Below are positions 51,137-61,528 of a stretch of 64,000 nucleotides of DNA, in pieces; within the stretch, counting starts at the first letter, position 1; every line of letters begins with the position of its first letter. This DNA is from Vibrio tapetis subsp. quintayensis (GTDB lineage Bacteria; Pseudomonadota; Gammaproteobacteria; Enterobacterales; Vibrionaceae). A program made the position numbers and the translations under genes. The stretch lies in contig NZ_JAUFQV010000012.1 in the NCBI RefSeq assembly GCF_030409945.1, positions 62,001 to 126,000 on the forward strand, in the 5' to 3' direction. Below the pieces are notes generated by a model, which was not told the DNA's origin, searched no databases, and saw only the letters and a program-made list of their open reading frames with translations.

Positions 51137-54100
51137 CTATGCAGGTAATCGGTTTTGAGCAAATTGCTCTAATAAATCGTTGATAAAGCGGATGCGTTCC
51201 CGTCTATCCGTTAATGGTACCGTAAACTTAAGCTTAGTTGGACCTTCCATTCCAAACTTTTGCGGAGTGGATTGCAGCAATTTAACAAGATACGCAGGGT
51301 TTATGTCAGCCGTTGGATAGAATTCAACAAAACCACCTTTAGGGTGCGCTTCTAATTTCTTAATATGCAGTTGTCCGGCTTGGAGTTTAATTTCACTGAC
51401 CGACAGTAAGTTTTTGGTGGCGTCCGGTAGCGTACCAAAACGGTCAATAAGTTCTACTTTCATTTCAGTCAATTCATTCAAGTTACCGACAGATGCGATG
51501 CGTTTATACATAGATAGTCGCATGTTGACATCTGGGATGTAGTCATCTGGCAGTAGGGCAGGAAGTCGAAGCTCGACTTCCGTTTGGTCTCGGAGTAGCT
51601 CATCTAATGATGGCTCCTTGCCTTCTTTCAAAGCCTCTACGGCTTGTTCAAGCATTTCCATATAGAGCGTAAAGCCGACGGAATGGATTTGACCACTTTG
51701 GTCATCACCCAATAACTCACCTGCGCCACGAATTTCTAAATCGTGGGTGGCCAATGTGAAACCAGCGCCAAGATCTTCTAATGACGCAATGGCATCGAGA
51801 CGCTTAATGGCGTCTTTGCTCATGGCTTTTGGGTGAGGGGTCAATAAGTAAGCGTAAGCTTGATGATGAGAACGACCCACACGGCCTCGCAATTGGTGCA
51901 ACTGCGCCAAGCCGAGGTTGTCGGCTCTGTCCATAATGATGGTGTTGGCCGTGGGTACATCAATGCCCGTTTCGATGATAGTGGTACACACCAGCAAGTT
52001 AAACCGCTGGTGGTAGAAGTCGTTCATCACTCGCTCAAGCTCACGTTCTCGCATTTGCCCGTGTGCGACGGTGACCCGAGCTTCAGGGATCAGCTTTTCC
52101 AAATCGGCGGCGACTTTCTCAATCGTTTCCACTTGGTTATGCAGGAAGTAAACTTGGCCACCACGCATAATTTCACGCAAGATGGCCTCGCGTATTACGC
52201 TATCTTCACTTTCTCGAACAAAGGTTTTTATGGCTAAACGGCGTGCTGGCGGTGTTGCGATTATGGACAAATCACGCATGCCGCTCATTGCCATGTTTAG
52301 CGTTCGTGGGATGGGTGTTGCGGTCAACGTTAGAATGTCTACGTCGGCTCGCATTGCTTTCACTTTTTCTTTTTGGCGCACACCGAATCGGTGTTCTTCA
52401 TCCACAACGAGTAAGCCAAGATCGCGGAACGTAATGTCGTCTTGGAGTAATTTATGCGTGCCGATAATAATGTCGACTTTGCCCTCGGAGAGGTCTGCCA
52501 AAATTTGCTTTTGTTCTTTAGCCGATTTAAAGCGAGATAGGACCTCGACTCGTATAGGGAGGTTGGCAAAGCGATCTCGAAAGTTTTCAAAGTGCTGCTG
52601 GGCTAACAAGGTAGTCGGCACCAATACCGCCACTTGTTTATTATTGTCGGTAGCTAAGAAGGCGGCGCGCATCGCAACTTCTGTTTTACCGAAGCCTACA
52701 TCACCACAAACAAGGCGATCCATTGCTTTAGCTTGGCACATGTCAGACATCACGGCGTTGATGGCCATGGCTTGGTCATCGGTCTCTTCAAATGGGAAGC
52801 TAGACTTAAAGGTGGCATATTGCCCGCGATCGAGTTTGAATTTATGCCCCGGCTTTAACTCACGCTTGGCGTAAACATCGAGTAATTCCGCCGCGACATC
52901 GCGTACTTTTTCTGCGGCTTTTCTGCGGGCTTTAACCCATGACTCGCCACCTAATTTGTGAATAGGCGCTTTGTCTTCAGCACCACCTGAGTAGCGGCTG
53001 ATCAGGTTTAAAGACGCAACAGGTACGTAAAGTTTAGCTTCGTTTTGGTATTCAAGCGTGACGTATTCAGTGATAAGTCCGCCAGCTTCTAGTGTTTGAA
53101 GGCCAATGTAGCGGCCGATACCATGGTCAAGGTGTACCACAGGTTGGCCTGGTTTTAATTCGGCTAAATGGCGGATAACCGTATCGCTGTTAACGGCTTT
53201 GCGATCTTTCTTACGGCGCTGAATAACGCGGTCGCCTAATAGATCGCTTTCGCAGATCAGTGCGATGTCTGGATCTCTATGAATGAACCCGTGCTCAGCC
53301 ACACCGAGAATTAATGAGACTCGGGCTTTGGCTTTGCTTGCCTTGGTCAGGTTATCTGCGGCAGTTGGTTTTAATTTGATGCCTTGCAATAGTTCAAGCA
53401 GGGCTTCGCGTCGACCCTCAGATTCAACGGAAAAGACGACCTTACCTTCAAATTGCTCAATAAATTGACGCAATGCGGCAAGGGGTTCTTTATTTTGGTG
53501 TTGGGCATGTAGAGCGGGTAACGGTGAAATGTTAGGGTTAGCGCGACCCGATTTCTCTTCGATTTTATTAACATTAAGTCGAGCTTGCGGCATGACTTTT
53601 AGCTGGCTAAACAACTCATCTTTCTTCAGCCACAATTCTTCTGGCGGTAAAAGAGGGCGCAGCGGGTCGACTTTACGTTGCTCGAAGCGATGATCAACAT
53701 CGGCCAAAAAATGGTCGATGCTTGGTTCTAAATCGCCTATGGAGATCAGTAGCGTGTCGTCGGCGATATAATCAAACAGGGTTTCTGTTTCGTCAAAGAA
53801 CAACGGCTGCCAGTACTCTATTCCAGACGGCCATGTGCCTTTGCTGACTTGCATGTAAACAGACTCGGGTTCGCGTCTCGCTTCAAAGCGTTGACGCCAG
53901 CGACTACGGAACGCTTCAATGGCGGTTTCCGTGGTTGGGAATTCATGAGCAGGTAACAGGCGAATATGGCCAATATCTTCGATTGAACGCTGAGACTCAG
54001 GGTCGAAAGTTCGAATTGAATCTATTTCATCGTCAAAAAAATCAATTCGGTAAGGGTCTGCGCTGCCCGTTGGGTATAGGTCGATGATCGAACCACGGCT

Positions 54101-54595
54101 TGCGTATTCACCGGGGCCAAACACTTGGTCTACGTTACGGTAGCCTGACTTGTCTAATTGAATTCTAAGCGTTTCTATGTTGTACCGATCACCGGATTTT
54201 ACCATCAAGGTATGTTGCAATAAAAAGTCTCGTGGTGACTGTTTTTGTAACAGGGTACTGATGGGTACGACCGTGATGCCATTTTTTTGATTAGGCAGTC
54301 GATACAAATGCGCGATTCGATCCGAGATAATGTCTTGGTGAGGCGAAAAATTATCATATGGCAAGGTTTCCCAATCAGGGAACAATTGAACGTCTTGCTC
54401 TGTAAATTGTTCGACTTCGCCAGAGAGTTTTAGAGCCATTTGAGGATCAGGTACAACCAAAAGCGTGTGGCCTTTGTGTGCGTCTGCAAGCTCGGCTACA
54501 GCGATGGATAATGAAGCACCGGTGAGGTTTCCGACGTGTTTTTTATCACCCGCTTTGGTCGGTAAAGCGAGAGAGAGTAATGAGGATTTAGGCAT
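51137..54595 (-). CDS. mfd: Transcription-repair coupling factor Mfd
   Basis: 1152 residues (E. coli 1148). The N-terminal UvrB-homology region contains 'FPDWETLPYDNFSPHQDIISDR', the RNA polymerase interaction part lies near 480-550 (VVHLDHGIGRYIGLQ), and the RecG-like translocase has Walker A GDVGFGKTEVAMRA near 631 and DEEH near 733 (VVDEEHRFGV), then TATPIPRTL. It removes stalled RNA polymerase and recruits UvrA. It follows the pilZ gene by 8 bases and precedes csiV. Confidence 0.97.
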   Translation of the reverse strand: MPKSSLLSLALPTKAGDKKHVGNLTGASLSIAVAELADAHKGHTLLVVPDPQMALKLSGEVEQFTEQDVQLFPDWETLPYDNFSPHQDIISDRIAHLYRLPNQKNGITVVPISTLLQKQSPRDFLLQHTLMVKSGDRYNIETLRIQLDKSGYRNVDQVFGPGEYASRGSIIDLYPTGSADPYRIDFFDDEIDSIRTFDPESQRSIEDIGHIRLLPAHEFPTTETAIEAFRSRWRQRFEARREPESVYMQVSKGTWPSGIEYWQPLFFDETETLFDYIADDTLLISIGDLEPSIDHFLADVDHRFEQRKVDPLRPLLPPEELWLKKDELFSQLKVMPQARLNVNKIEEKSGRANPNISPLPALHAQHQNKEPLAALRQFIEQFEGKVVFSVESEGRREALLELLQGIKLKPTAADNLTKASKAKARVSLILGVAEHGFIHRDPDIALICESDLLGDRVIQRRKKDRKAVNSDTVIRHLAELKPGQPVVHLDHGIGRYIGLQTLEAGGLITEYVTLEYQNEAKLYVPVASLNLISRYSGGAEDKAPIHKLGGESWVKARRKAAEKVRDVAAELLDVYAKRELKPGHKFKLDRGQYATFKSSFPFEETDDQAMAINAVMSDMCQAKAMDRLVCGDVGFGKTEVAMRAAFLATDNNKQVAVLVPTTLLAQQHFENFRDRFANLPIRVEVLSRFKSAKEQKQILADLSEGKVDIIIGTHKLLQDDITFRDLGLLVVDEEHRFGVRQKEKVKAMRADVDILTLTATPIPRTLNMAMSGMRDLSIIATPPARRLAIKTFVRESEDSVIREAILREIMRGGQVYFLHNQVETIEKVAADLEKLIPEARVTVAHGQMRERELERVMNDFYHQRFNLLVCTTIIETGIDVPTANTIIMDRADNLGLAQLHQLRGRVGRSHHQAYAYLLTPHPKAMSKDAIKRLDAIASLEDLGAGFTLATHDLEIRGAGELLGDDQSGQIHSVGFTLYMEMLEQAVEALKEGKEPSLDELLRDQTEVELRLPALLPDDYIPDVNMRLSMYKRIASVGNLNELTEMKVELIDRFGTLPDATKNLLSVSEIKLQAGQLHIKKLEAHPKGGFVEFYPTADINPAYLVKLLQSTPQKFGMEGPTKLKFTVPLTDRRERIRFINDLLEQFAQNRLPA

Positions 54596-54603
54596 AAGAG
54601 GAA

Positions 54604-55176
54604 TTATTTATTCTCGTCACGATCGCGGGAGCGTTGACGCAAAAGTTTTTGTTGTTGAAATAGCGCCGCTTTGATGAGGAGGTCTTGGTCTTCATCTCGT
54701 AGACGCACAAAGGAAATGGTCATCATGCTGTGTTGATCCGATGGCTCGCTATTGCTGACTTGACCATAGCAATAAATAGCGGCGGCTGGGCGCTCTAGAA
54801 ACAGTTTTACTCGAACGAGTTGCCCACGTTTTAAAGGACGATTCGCAAGGTAGCTGAACTGGCTGGCACCAAAGCTTACGGTTGTGTGAGCGAACTTCGC
54901 TTCATTTTGTTGCGACAGCATAAACGTAAGTAATAGATTCAATTTGCTGTTCTGAGCGTCTAGAAGTTGCACTACGTAGGTTAGGTCGCTGTTTTTAAGC
55001 TCGTTAATGGCCCTGTCCGTTAAGGTATCGAGCGTACTAAACTCTGAAGCAACCATAAAAGGGGTTGGGATTTCAGTAATAAAATCATCCATCTCTGGCA
55101 AAGTATAGCCGTCGACTAGAGGCTCGACATTGGCGGTCAATCCGTGCTGAACGGAGAAAAATTCTTGTGGGTCCAT
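54604..55176 (-). CDS. PilZ-like protein with degenerate c-di-GMP motifs (PlzB-like)
   Basis: 190 residues. The C-terminal half is a beta-barrel-like domain (FSYLANRPLKRGQLVRVKLFL, AIYCYGQVSNSE). The two c-di-GMP motifs of PilZ, RxxxR and D/N-x-S-x-x-G, are not seen; the second aligns with VSFGASQ. It lies between mfd (8-base gap) and the divergent lolC gene, the place of V. cholerae PlzB (VC1885). Whether it binds cyclic di-GMP is doubtful. Confidence 0.72.
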   Translation of the reverse strand: MDPQEFFSVQHGLTANVEPLVDGYTLPEMDDFITEIPTPFMVASEFSTLDTLTDRAINELKNSDLTYVVQLLDAQNSKLNLLLTFMLSQQNEAKFAHTTVSFGASQFSYLANRPLKRGQLVRVKLFLERPAAAIYCYGQVSNSEPSDQHSMMTISFVRLRDEDQDLLIKAALFQQQKLLRQRSRDRDENK

Positions 55177-55354
55177 ACTTCACTTCCTTTTAGGCTAACC
55201 TTTTGATTATCGCAGTGTTGGCGAATGAATCAAGAAAACTTCACCTTAGTGTGTGAGGTTTTAGTCATTAATCTGCCATTTTACTAAGAAACGCTATAAC
55301 TGACCGCGCTTTATCGTTACATTAACCGCTAGCATTTATCTAAGGTTTTACTCT

Positions 55355-56563
55355 ATGTTCCATCCAATTTCGGCCTACATCGGTTTGCGTTATTTACGTG
55401 GCCGATCAGGTGACCGATTTAGCCGCTTTGTCTCCTATATGTCTACGGCGGGCATCACTATTGGCGTTATGTCGTTGATTACGGTGCTTTCTGTAATGAA
55501 CGGGTTTGAAGCGCAGTTAAAAGGCCGCATTCTTGGGGTGCTTCCTCAGGCCGTTGTTTCAACCCACGATGGGAAAACAGAGCGTTCTGAACAGCCACCT
55601 GAGTTTCTCACCAGCATGCCACACGTGCAATCCGTTCATCCAATTGTTCGAAGTGAAGCGGTAATTCAAAGCCCAGTGCAACTGTCGGCTGGGTTACTTA
55701 TCGGGATTGATCCGAGCCAAGATGACCCTATTCAGTATCATTTAATTGGTGGCCAACTGGCGTCTTTGCAGGCGGGCGAATACCGCGTGTTTTTAGGCCA
55801 TGCACTGTCAAGGCAGTTAAACGTGCGGGTTGGTGACAAAGTGCGCTTAATGGTAACGGGTGCGAGCCAATTTACGCCGCTTGGGCGAGTACCAAGGCAG
55901 CGAAATTTCACCGTGGCTGGGTTGTTTAATACTGGATCAGACATTGACGCTCAATTGATGGTCGCCAACATTGAAGATGTCGGTCGTTTGATGAAATACT
56001 CCCAAGACACTATTTCTGGTTGGCGCTTGTTTTTTGAAGATCCCTTTGTGGTTTCAACGTTAGCTAAGCAACCGCTACCTGAAGAATGGCATTGGAGCGA
56101 TTGGCGAGAGCAACGTGGGGAGCTATTTCAAGCCGTTAAAATGGAAAAAAACATGATGGGGCTGATGCTAGGTCTAATTGTCGGTGTTGCGGCGTTTAAC
56201 ATCATTTCTGCGCTGATTATGGTGGTGATGGAAAAACAAGCCGAAGTGGCGATTTTGAAAACGCAGGGCATGACTAATCACCAAGTATTAATGGTGTTTA
56301 TGGTTCAAGGCGCGAGCAGCGGTATCATCGGCTCACTCGTTGGTGGTGGTCTAGGCATAACCTTATCGTTATATCTGAACGACATTCTAAAAATGTTTGG
56401 TGTCAGTTTGTTTTCTGTTGGTACTGAACTGCCTGTATTGATCATACCAACACAAATTATTACCGTTATTGTACTGGCGATATTGCTCAGTATTGTAGCA
56501 ACGCTTTTCCCTTCTTACCGCGCATCGTCGGTAAAACCTGCCGAGGCCCTACGTTATGAGTGA
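55355..56563 (+). CDS. lolC: Lipoprotein-releasing permease LolC
   Basis: 402 residues. N-terminus [29 protein letters not shown] and helix 1 (about 26-48), a large periplasmic domain with [16 protein letters not shown], and three C-terminal helices from about residue 265 ([24 protein letters not shown]). With LolD and LolE it forms the inner-membrane complex that hands lipoproteins to LolA. AAGG lies 10 bases before the ATG. It overlaps lolD by 8 bases. Confidence 0.95.
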   Translation: MFHPISAYIGLRYLRGRSGDRFSRFVSYMSTAGITIGVMSLITVLSVMNGFEAQLKGRILGVLPQAVVSTHDGKTERSEQPPEFLTSMPHVQSVHPIVRSEAVIQSPVQLSAGLLIGIDPSQDDPIQYHLIGGQLASLQAGEYRVFLGHALSRQLNVRVGDKVRLMVTGASQFTPLGRVPRQRNFTVAGLFNTGSDIDAQLMVANIEDVGRLMKYSQDTISGWRLFFEDPFVVSTLAKQPLPEEWHWSDWREQRGELFQAVKMEKNMMGLMLGLIVGVAAFNIISALIMVVMEKQAEVAILKTQGMTNHQVLMVFMVQGASSGIIGSLVGGGLGITLSLYLNDILKMFGVSLFSVGTELPVLIIPTQIITVIVLAILLSIVATLFPSYRASSVKPAEALRYE

Positions 56564-57266
56564 TCTTTTACATTGCCAATCTGTTTGCAAAACTTACCAA
56601 GAAGGTGGGATGGAAACAGAAGTGTTAAAAGGAGTGAGTTTCTCACTAAAACAAGGGGAGTTAGCATCGATTATTGGGTCTTCTGGCTCAGGGAAAAGTA
56701 CCTTACTGCATATTCTTGGTGCGTTAGATGATACAACCTCCGGCCATGTCACTTTCCGTGGTGAGCAACTGGATAAGCAAAACAGTAATAAACAGGCCAG
56801 AATTCGCAATCAATATATTGGCTTTGTGTACCAGTTTCATCATCTTTTGGCGGACTTTACGGCGTTAGAAAACGTGGCAATGCCTTTGATGATCGGTGGG
56901 ATCAATGTTGTTGAAGCGAAAAAGCGAGCGAATGAATTACTTGAAAAAGTTGGGTTAGGTCACCGCGTTGAGCATCGACCGTCAGAGCTTTCTGGTGGAG
57001 AGCGTCAACGAGTGGCGATTGCACGAGCCCTGGTGAATAAACCTGCTTTGGTCTTAGCTGATGAACCGACCGGGAACTTGGATCATTCTACCGCTTTGTC
57101 TATTTACGATTTGATGCGTGAACTGAACCAAGAATCAGGCACGGCGTTCCTGGTGGTTACCCACGACAGTGAACTGGCCGGAAAAATGGATCGTCAATTG
57201 TCTATGAAAGACGGTCTGTTAACGGATGACAACGAAATGAAAGAGAAGGTAGCAGTTGATGCATAA
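56556..57266 (+). CDS. lolD: Lipoprotein-releasing ATPase LolD
   Basis: 236 residues with Walker [10 protein letters not shown] near 41, signature LSGGERQR near 148, Walker [13 protein letters not shown] near 168, and H-loop VVTHD. The [18 protein letters not shown] region is typical of LolD/MacB-type ATPases. The start lies inside the end of lolC and the stop overlaps the lolE start, so the complex is made from one message. Confidence 0.96.
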   Translation: MSDLLHCQSVCKTYQEGGMETEVLKGVSFSLKQGELASIIGSSGSGKSTLLHILGALDDTTSGHVTFRGEQLDKQNSNKQARIRNQYIGFVYQFHHLLADFTALENVAMPLMIGGINVVEAKKRANELLEKVGLGHRVEHRPSELSGGERQRVAIARALVNKPALVLADEPTGNLDHSTALSIYDLMRELNQESGTAFLVVTHDSELAGKMDRQLSMKDGLLTDDNEMKEKVAVDA

Positions 57267-58503
57267 GTGGTTATCTCTTTTCATTGGTGGTCGATTTAGC
57301 AGGGCCAAAAAGCGCAATAAAATGGTGTCGTTTATCTCATTGTCTTCAACCGTAGGGATTGCTGTCGGTGTGGCGGTGATTATTATTGGTTTGTCCGCAA
57401 TGAATGGCTTTGAGCGTGAATTGCAAGACCGAGTGCTTTCTGTTGTTGCTCATGGCGAGTTTGAAGGAGTTAAAGAGCCTGTCACACAATGGCAAGACAT
57501 TATCTCTATCGCAGAAAGCAGCGAGCAGGTAGAAGCGGCTGCCCCTTATGTTCGAATGACGGGTTTAATAGAGAAGGGTGCCAAGCTTAAAGCCTTGGAA
57601 GTGCGAGGCGTTGATCCTAGCTCAGAGTCTCGAGTGTCTGATCTTTCTCGTTATATGACGGAGAGTGCGTGGGGAAACTTCAAGGCAGGCGAAAAGCAAG
57701 TGATCTTAGGTAAAGGCATTGCGCAAAATATTGGCGCTGAAATAGGTGACAGTGTCACACTGCTGTTGCCTCCTGCCAGTGATGATTTGAAAGTACGTTC
57801 ACCGAAAAGAGTGAGACTAAAAGTCACTGGGTTATTAGCCCTCGGTGGTCAAATTGATCATGGTTTGGCCTTGCTGCCAATCGCAGATGCCCAAGCTTAT
57901 ACTGGCTTAGGCAACACAGTAACGGGTGTATCGGTGAAAACGACCGATGTCCTGCAAGCTGACTCGATCATTCGTGAAGTCGGCAGTCAGTTACCTGTCT
58001 ACGTGTATTTGAAAAGCTGGAAGCAAAAATACGGCTTTTTATACCGCGATATTCAACTGGTACGCACCATTATGTACCTTGTGATGGTGCTTGTGATTGG
58101 CGTAGCCTGTTTTAACATCGTGTCGACATTAATGATGGCGGTGAAAGACAGGGCCGGAGACATCGCCATCTTGAAGACAATGGGGGCAACAAACGGGTTG
58201 ATCAGGCGCATCTTTATTTGGCAGGGAGTATTCTCTGGAGTGACAGGCAGTATTGCTGGCAGTTTAGTCGGTTTAGCCGTTGCGTATAATTTGACACCTT
58301 TACTTAAAGGGTTAGAAACGCTGATTGGGCATCAATTCCTATCAGGAGACATCTATTTTGTTGAGTTCTTGCCGTCACAAGTGAACATGATGGATGTGGT
58401 GATGGTATCGGGCACGGCGATTGTATTGAGCCTACTGGCTACCTTGTATCCTGCAAGTCGCGCAAGCAGTATGAATCCAGCTGCGGTACTAAGTTCGAAA
58501 TAG
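57259..58503 (+). CDS. lolE: Lipoprotein-releasing permease LolE
   Basis: 414 residues from the ATG at 57259 (AAGG 9 bases upstream, inside lolD). Topology matches LolC: N-terminal helix in the [22 protein letters not shown] segment, periplasmic domain, three C-terminal helices (about 265-400). It is the lipoprotein-binding partner of LolC. A terminator follows at 58553-58578. Confidence 0.95.
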   Translation: MHKWLSLFIGGRFSRAKKRNKMVSFISLSSTVGIAVGVAVIIIGLSAMNGFERELQDRVLSVVAHGEFEGVKEPVTQWQDIISIAESSEQVEAAAPYVRMTGLIEKGAKLKALEVRGVDPSSESRVSDLSRYMTESAWGNFKAGEKQVILGKGIAQNIGAEIGDSVTLLLPPASDDLKVRSPKRVRLKVTGLLALGGQIDHGLALLPIADAQAYTGLGNTVTGVSVKTTDVLQADSIIREVGSQLPVYVYLKSWKQKYGFLYRDIQLVRTIMYLVMVLVIGVACFNIVSTLMMAVKDRAGDIAILKTMGATNGLIRRIFIWQGVFSGVTGSIAGSLVGLAVAYNLTPLLKGLETLIGHQFLSGDIYFVEFLPSQVNMMDVVMVSGTAIVLSLLATLYPASRASSMNPAAVLSSK

Positions 58504-58552
58504 TCGGATTTACGTCCATATGCGGTTATTGGAAATCGCAGGTGGGATGCAT

Positions 58553-58578
58553 AAAAAAGGGCCGAAAGGCCCTTTTTT
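58553..58578. terminator. Terminator of lolCDE
   Basis: AAAAAAGGGCC (58553-58563) pairs perfectly with GGCCCTTTTTT (58568-58578) around a GAAA tetraloop. A and T runs on both sides suit termination from lolE and from the convergent DUF2062 gene. Confidence 0.95.
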
Positions 58579-58659
58579 ATATTTTGACAAACAATTCAAT
58601 TACATGAATGTGTTTTACGTCTCGAAGAATCACGCAGCCCTAGCCAATAGTCTTTGAAT

Positions 58660-59181
58660 TTAGCGTAGCTTGAATCTAATACTACGTTTTTGCCAGCTCC
58701 TGACGACTGAATATCGCCAAAGCCCTTTGATACCAAAATAACCGATCATGGCTGAAACAACGCCGCATATGGCGCAACCAAGAATGAACGGAGGGCCGAT
58801 GGTCGACATCTGGCTCATGATGAAATCCCAGGACAGTTCAAAGTGAAAAGCTTGAGGTGGCACAGACATTGCAAGAGCGCCAACTTTGTAAGCAAAGTAG
58901 AACATAATGGGCATGGTGATCGGGTTACTGATCCACACTAAGGCAACAGACAGCGGCAGATTGACTCCGCAAAGAATAGCAGCGCCTGCAGCCATGATCA
59001 TTTGGCTTGGTAATGGAACGAAAGCCATAAATAGACCCACGGCAAATGCACCTGCAGCCGAACGACGGTTTAAGCACCAAAGGTTCGGGTTATACAGAAC
59101 GTTGCCAAATATTTTTAAAGCCTTCTGACGTTTTATCAATTCGTGATCAGGCATAAAACGTTGAATTAATTTCTTCGGCAT
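58660..59181 (-). CDS. DUF2062 membrane protein
   Basis: 173 residues from the ATG at 59181 (MPKKLIQRFMPDHELI), the usual start of this family; an upstream ATG at 59214 would overlap comEC. The DUF2062 core has a helix with 'GAFAVGLFMAFVPLPSQMIMAA' and the turn SNPITMPIMFY. Three or four helices, inner membrane. The function is unknown. It is head to head with comEC, the start codons being 5 bases apart. Confidence 0.85.
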   Translation of the reverse strand: MPKKLIQRFMPDHELIKRQKALKIFGNVLYNPNLWCLNRRSAAGAFAVGLFMAFVPLPSQMIMAAGAAILCGVNLPLSVALVWISNPITMPIMFYFAYKVGALAMSVPPQAFHFELSWDFIMSQMSTIGPPFILGCAICGVVSAMIGYFGIKGLWRYSVVRSWQKRSIRFKLR

Positions 59182-59186
59182 AAGGA

Positions 59187-61499
59187 ATGATGGCTCACTT
59201 TTCTTGCTGGACAATGGTTTCTTTTATCGCAATGGTTTGTTCATCGGCCCTTTGGACAACCATGCCGCACCCCTCGTGGTTAATTCCGCTAGGCATTCTC
59301 ATACCCATTACGCTACTAACGCCGCTTCTTGGCTTTCTTCGAGGAATACTTTTTGCTGCAGTCGTAGTGCTTTCACACGCATCGTTATACCAGCAACAGA
59401 TTGATGTCTTATTCGACGGCAGTCAGGATACTACCATAACAGGCCAAATTGATAGTTTTTTTAAGCCATTAACTCATGGCTATCAGTCTTCTTTTGTTGT
59501 GAATCAATTAAATAACCGTCCACTGCCTATTTATTATAAGCAGAGGTTACAAATCTTGTGGCCAAATGACGAAATATTGCTCAATAAGACCGAATTACCG
59601 CAACTTGGTGAACGTTGGCGGCTTGATGTGGCACTAAAGCCTGTGCTGGGTCGCCTCAATATCGCCGGTTTCGATAAAGAAAAGCACTTCATCTCGCAGG
59701 GTTGGCACGCCAATGCTGTTGTAAAAAGTGCGCAAAGAGTAAATAGCAGTCAGTCATTGAGAGCGAAGCTTCATGCGCAGCTCTTGAGTCAAAGTGAACA
59801 CCTCGATTCACAGGCTTTCATTATGGCCCTTACTTTTGGTGACCGACGCGGTTTAAATTCTGACGATTGGGGGGATCTCAAAAACAGTGGGCTGGTTCAT
59901 TTGATGGCTATTTCAGGGCTGCATATCGGTCTTGCATTTGCAGTGGGGTATTGGATTGGGATAGCGGCCAATACACTGCTGATGCTGCCCATTGTTCCCC
60001 ATTTGAAATACCCACGACGTTGTCTAAGCACTTTGCCTTGGCTGCCTTTATGTATAGGCGTGTCGTTTGCGTTTGGCTACGCTTGGTTAGCTGGATTTAG
60101 CTTGCCAACTCAGCGTGCGTTATTCATGTGCTCGATATTGGTGTTGTTTCATTCATTGGGTTTGCATTTTAATGCATGGAAAGTCATTCTAATCTGCTTG
60201 TGTAGTTTATTATTCTTCGATCCGTTTGCCATAATGTCCTCAGGTTTTTGGATGTCGTTTTGTGCTGTAGCTGCTATCTATTTGTTTATCGGTACATGCA
60301 AATTTGGCCGTGGTTGGACAGAGCGATTAAAGCAGTTGTTCTATTTTCAGTTTTGGATGTTGGTGGGTATGTTACCGATCAGTATCTACTTGTTTCAAGG
60401 GGTTACTTTATTGGCGCCACTCTACAATCTCGTGTTTGTGCCGATGGTGGGTGCCGTCGTTATGCCGCTGATTGCTGTTGGTCTATTTTGTATGTCACTT
60501 TTCCCTTTCATTGCTGAAATGATTTGGGCGCTTGTAGACGTTACATTAAGGCCGATTCTTCACTCGATGACTTTTGCGAGCAACGCTTGGATAGCGATCG
60601 GCAGTCAATGGACGGCCTTAAGCGTACTGCCTCTGCTGCTTTCCTGTGGTTATTTAATTTTCAATCGTATGCAACTAGCAGTGATTTGCACGGTTTTCTT
60701 GCTGATCTTTTGGCCATATCGCTCCCGAGATGGCTGGTACCTACACGTATTAGATGTTGGCCATGGGCTAGCGGTGTTGATTGAAAAAGATGGTGATGCG
60801 GTACTTTATGATACTGGACTTGCGTGGCCTGGTGGCAGTTATGCGCAAAGTGTAATCAATCCAGTGCTGCAAAAGTTGGCCATTCAAACATTAGACGGCT
60901 TGTTATTGAGTCACCTCGATAGTGACCATGCAGGAGGGCGAGGTTATGTAGAAGAGGTTCTTGATCCTAAATGGAAACGTGCCAGTCAGTATCTACCCGG
61001 TTACGAGAGTTGTATAAAAGGGGATCACTGGCGCTGGAACGGGTTGCAATTTACGGTTCACTGGCCACCTAAAATGGTTAAACGAGCCCACAACCCACAT
61101 TCGTGTGTGATTACCGTGGATGACGGCCGTACACAAGTTCTGTTAACCGGAGACATCGATGCCGTTAGTGAAATGATCTTGGCAAGAAATAAAGCGCTGT
61201 TGCGAGCAGAAATCATGTTAGTGCCTCATCACGGAAGCGCCACCTCTTCTAAAGGACTTTTTGTCAATCAGGTGAAACCTAAACTCGCACTTGCTTCTTT
61301 AGCGCTCGATAATCAATGGGGAATGCCCGCGAAACAAGTTTTGAATCAATATCGTTCAATCCCCTCAAAGTGGATGGATACAGGCACCTACGGCCAGATA
61401 AGCATTCACTTTAAAAACGACGCGTACCAGGTATCTAGTGCTAGAACTCAGCTTTCACCAAGATGGTATAGGCAGATCGTGCGTAACAGAGTAGAATAG
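59187..61499 (+). CDS. comEC: DNA internalization protein ComEC/Rec2
   Basis: 770 residues. N-terminal membrane segment and DUF4131-type part (to about 170), the competence channel domain with many helices (GLVHLMAISGLHIGLAFAVG near 235), and a C-terminal metallo-beta-lactamase domain from about 515: LDVGHGLAVLIE, HLDSDHAGG near 575, LLTGDID and VPHHGS. It carries single-stranded DNA across the inner membrane during natural transformation. Two ATGs (59187, 59190) follow AAGGA; the exact start is open. The lactamase motif HxDxDH keeps its metal ligands. Confidence 0.94.
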   Translation: MMAHFSCWTMVSFIAMVCSSALWTTMPHPSWLIPLGILIPITLLTPLLGFLRGILFAAVVVLSHASLYQQQIDVLFDGSQDTTITGQIDSFFKPLTHGYQSSFVVNQLNNRPLPIYYKQRLQILWPNDEILLNKTELPQLGERWRLDVALKPVLGRLNIAGFDKEKHFISQGWHANAVVKSAQRVNSSQSLRAKLHAQLLSQSEHLDSQAFIMALTFGDRRGLNSDDWGDLKNSGLVHLMAISGLHIGLAFAVGYWIGIAANTLLMLPIVPHLKYPRRCLSTLPWLPLCIGVSFAFGYAWLAGFSLPTQRALFMCSILVLFHSLGLHFNAWKVILICLCSLLFFDPFAIMSSGFWMSFCAVAAIYLFIGTCKFGRGWTERLKQLFYFQFWMLVGMLPISIYLFQGVTLLAPLYNLVFVPMVGAVVMPLIAVGLFCMSLFPFIAEMIWALVDVTLRPILHSMTFASNAWIAIGSQWTALSVLPLLLSCGYLIFNRMQLAVICTVFLLIFWPYRSRDGWYLHVLDVGHGLAVLIEKDGDAVLYDTGLAWPGGSYAQSVINPVLQKLAIQTLDGLLLSHLDSDHAGGRGYVEEVLDPKWKRASQYLPGYESCIKGDHWRWNGLQFTVHWPPKMVKRAHNPHSCVITVDDGRTQVLLTGDIDAVSEMILARNKALLRAEIMLVPHHGSATSSKGLFVNQVKPKLALASLALDNQWGMPAKQVLNQYRSIPSKWMDTGTYGQISIHFKNDAYQVSSARTQLSPRWYRQIVRNRVE

Positions 61500-61528
61500 G
61501 GCAAAATTTTAACGAAAAATAATAAGTT

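Noticed and set aside
52182..52874. Long plus-strand frame of 230 codons
   Set aside because: It lies wholly antisense to mfd, whose protein has complete family motifs.
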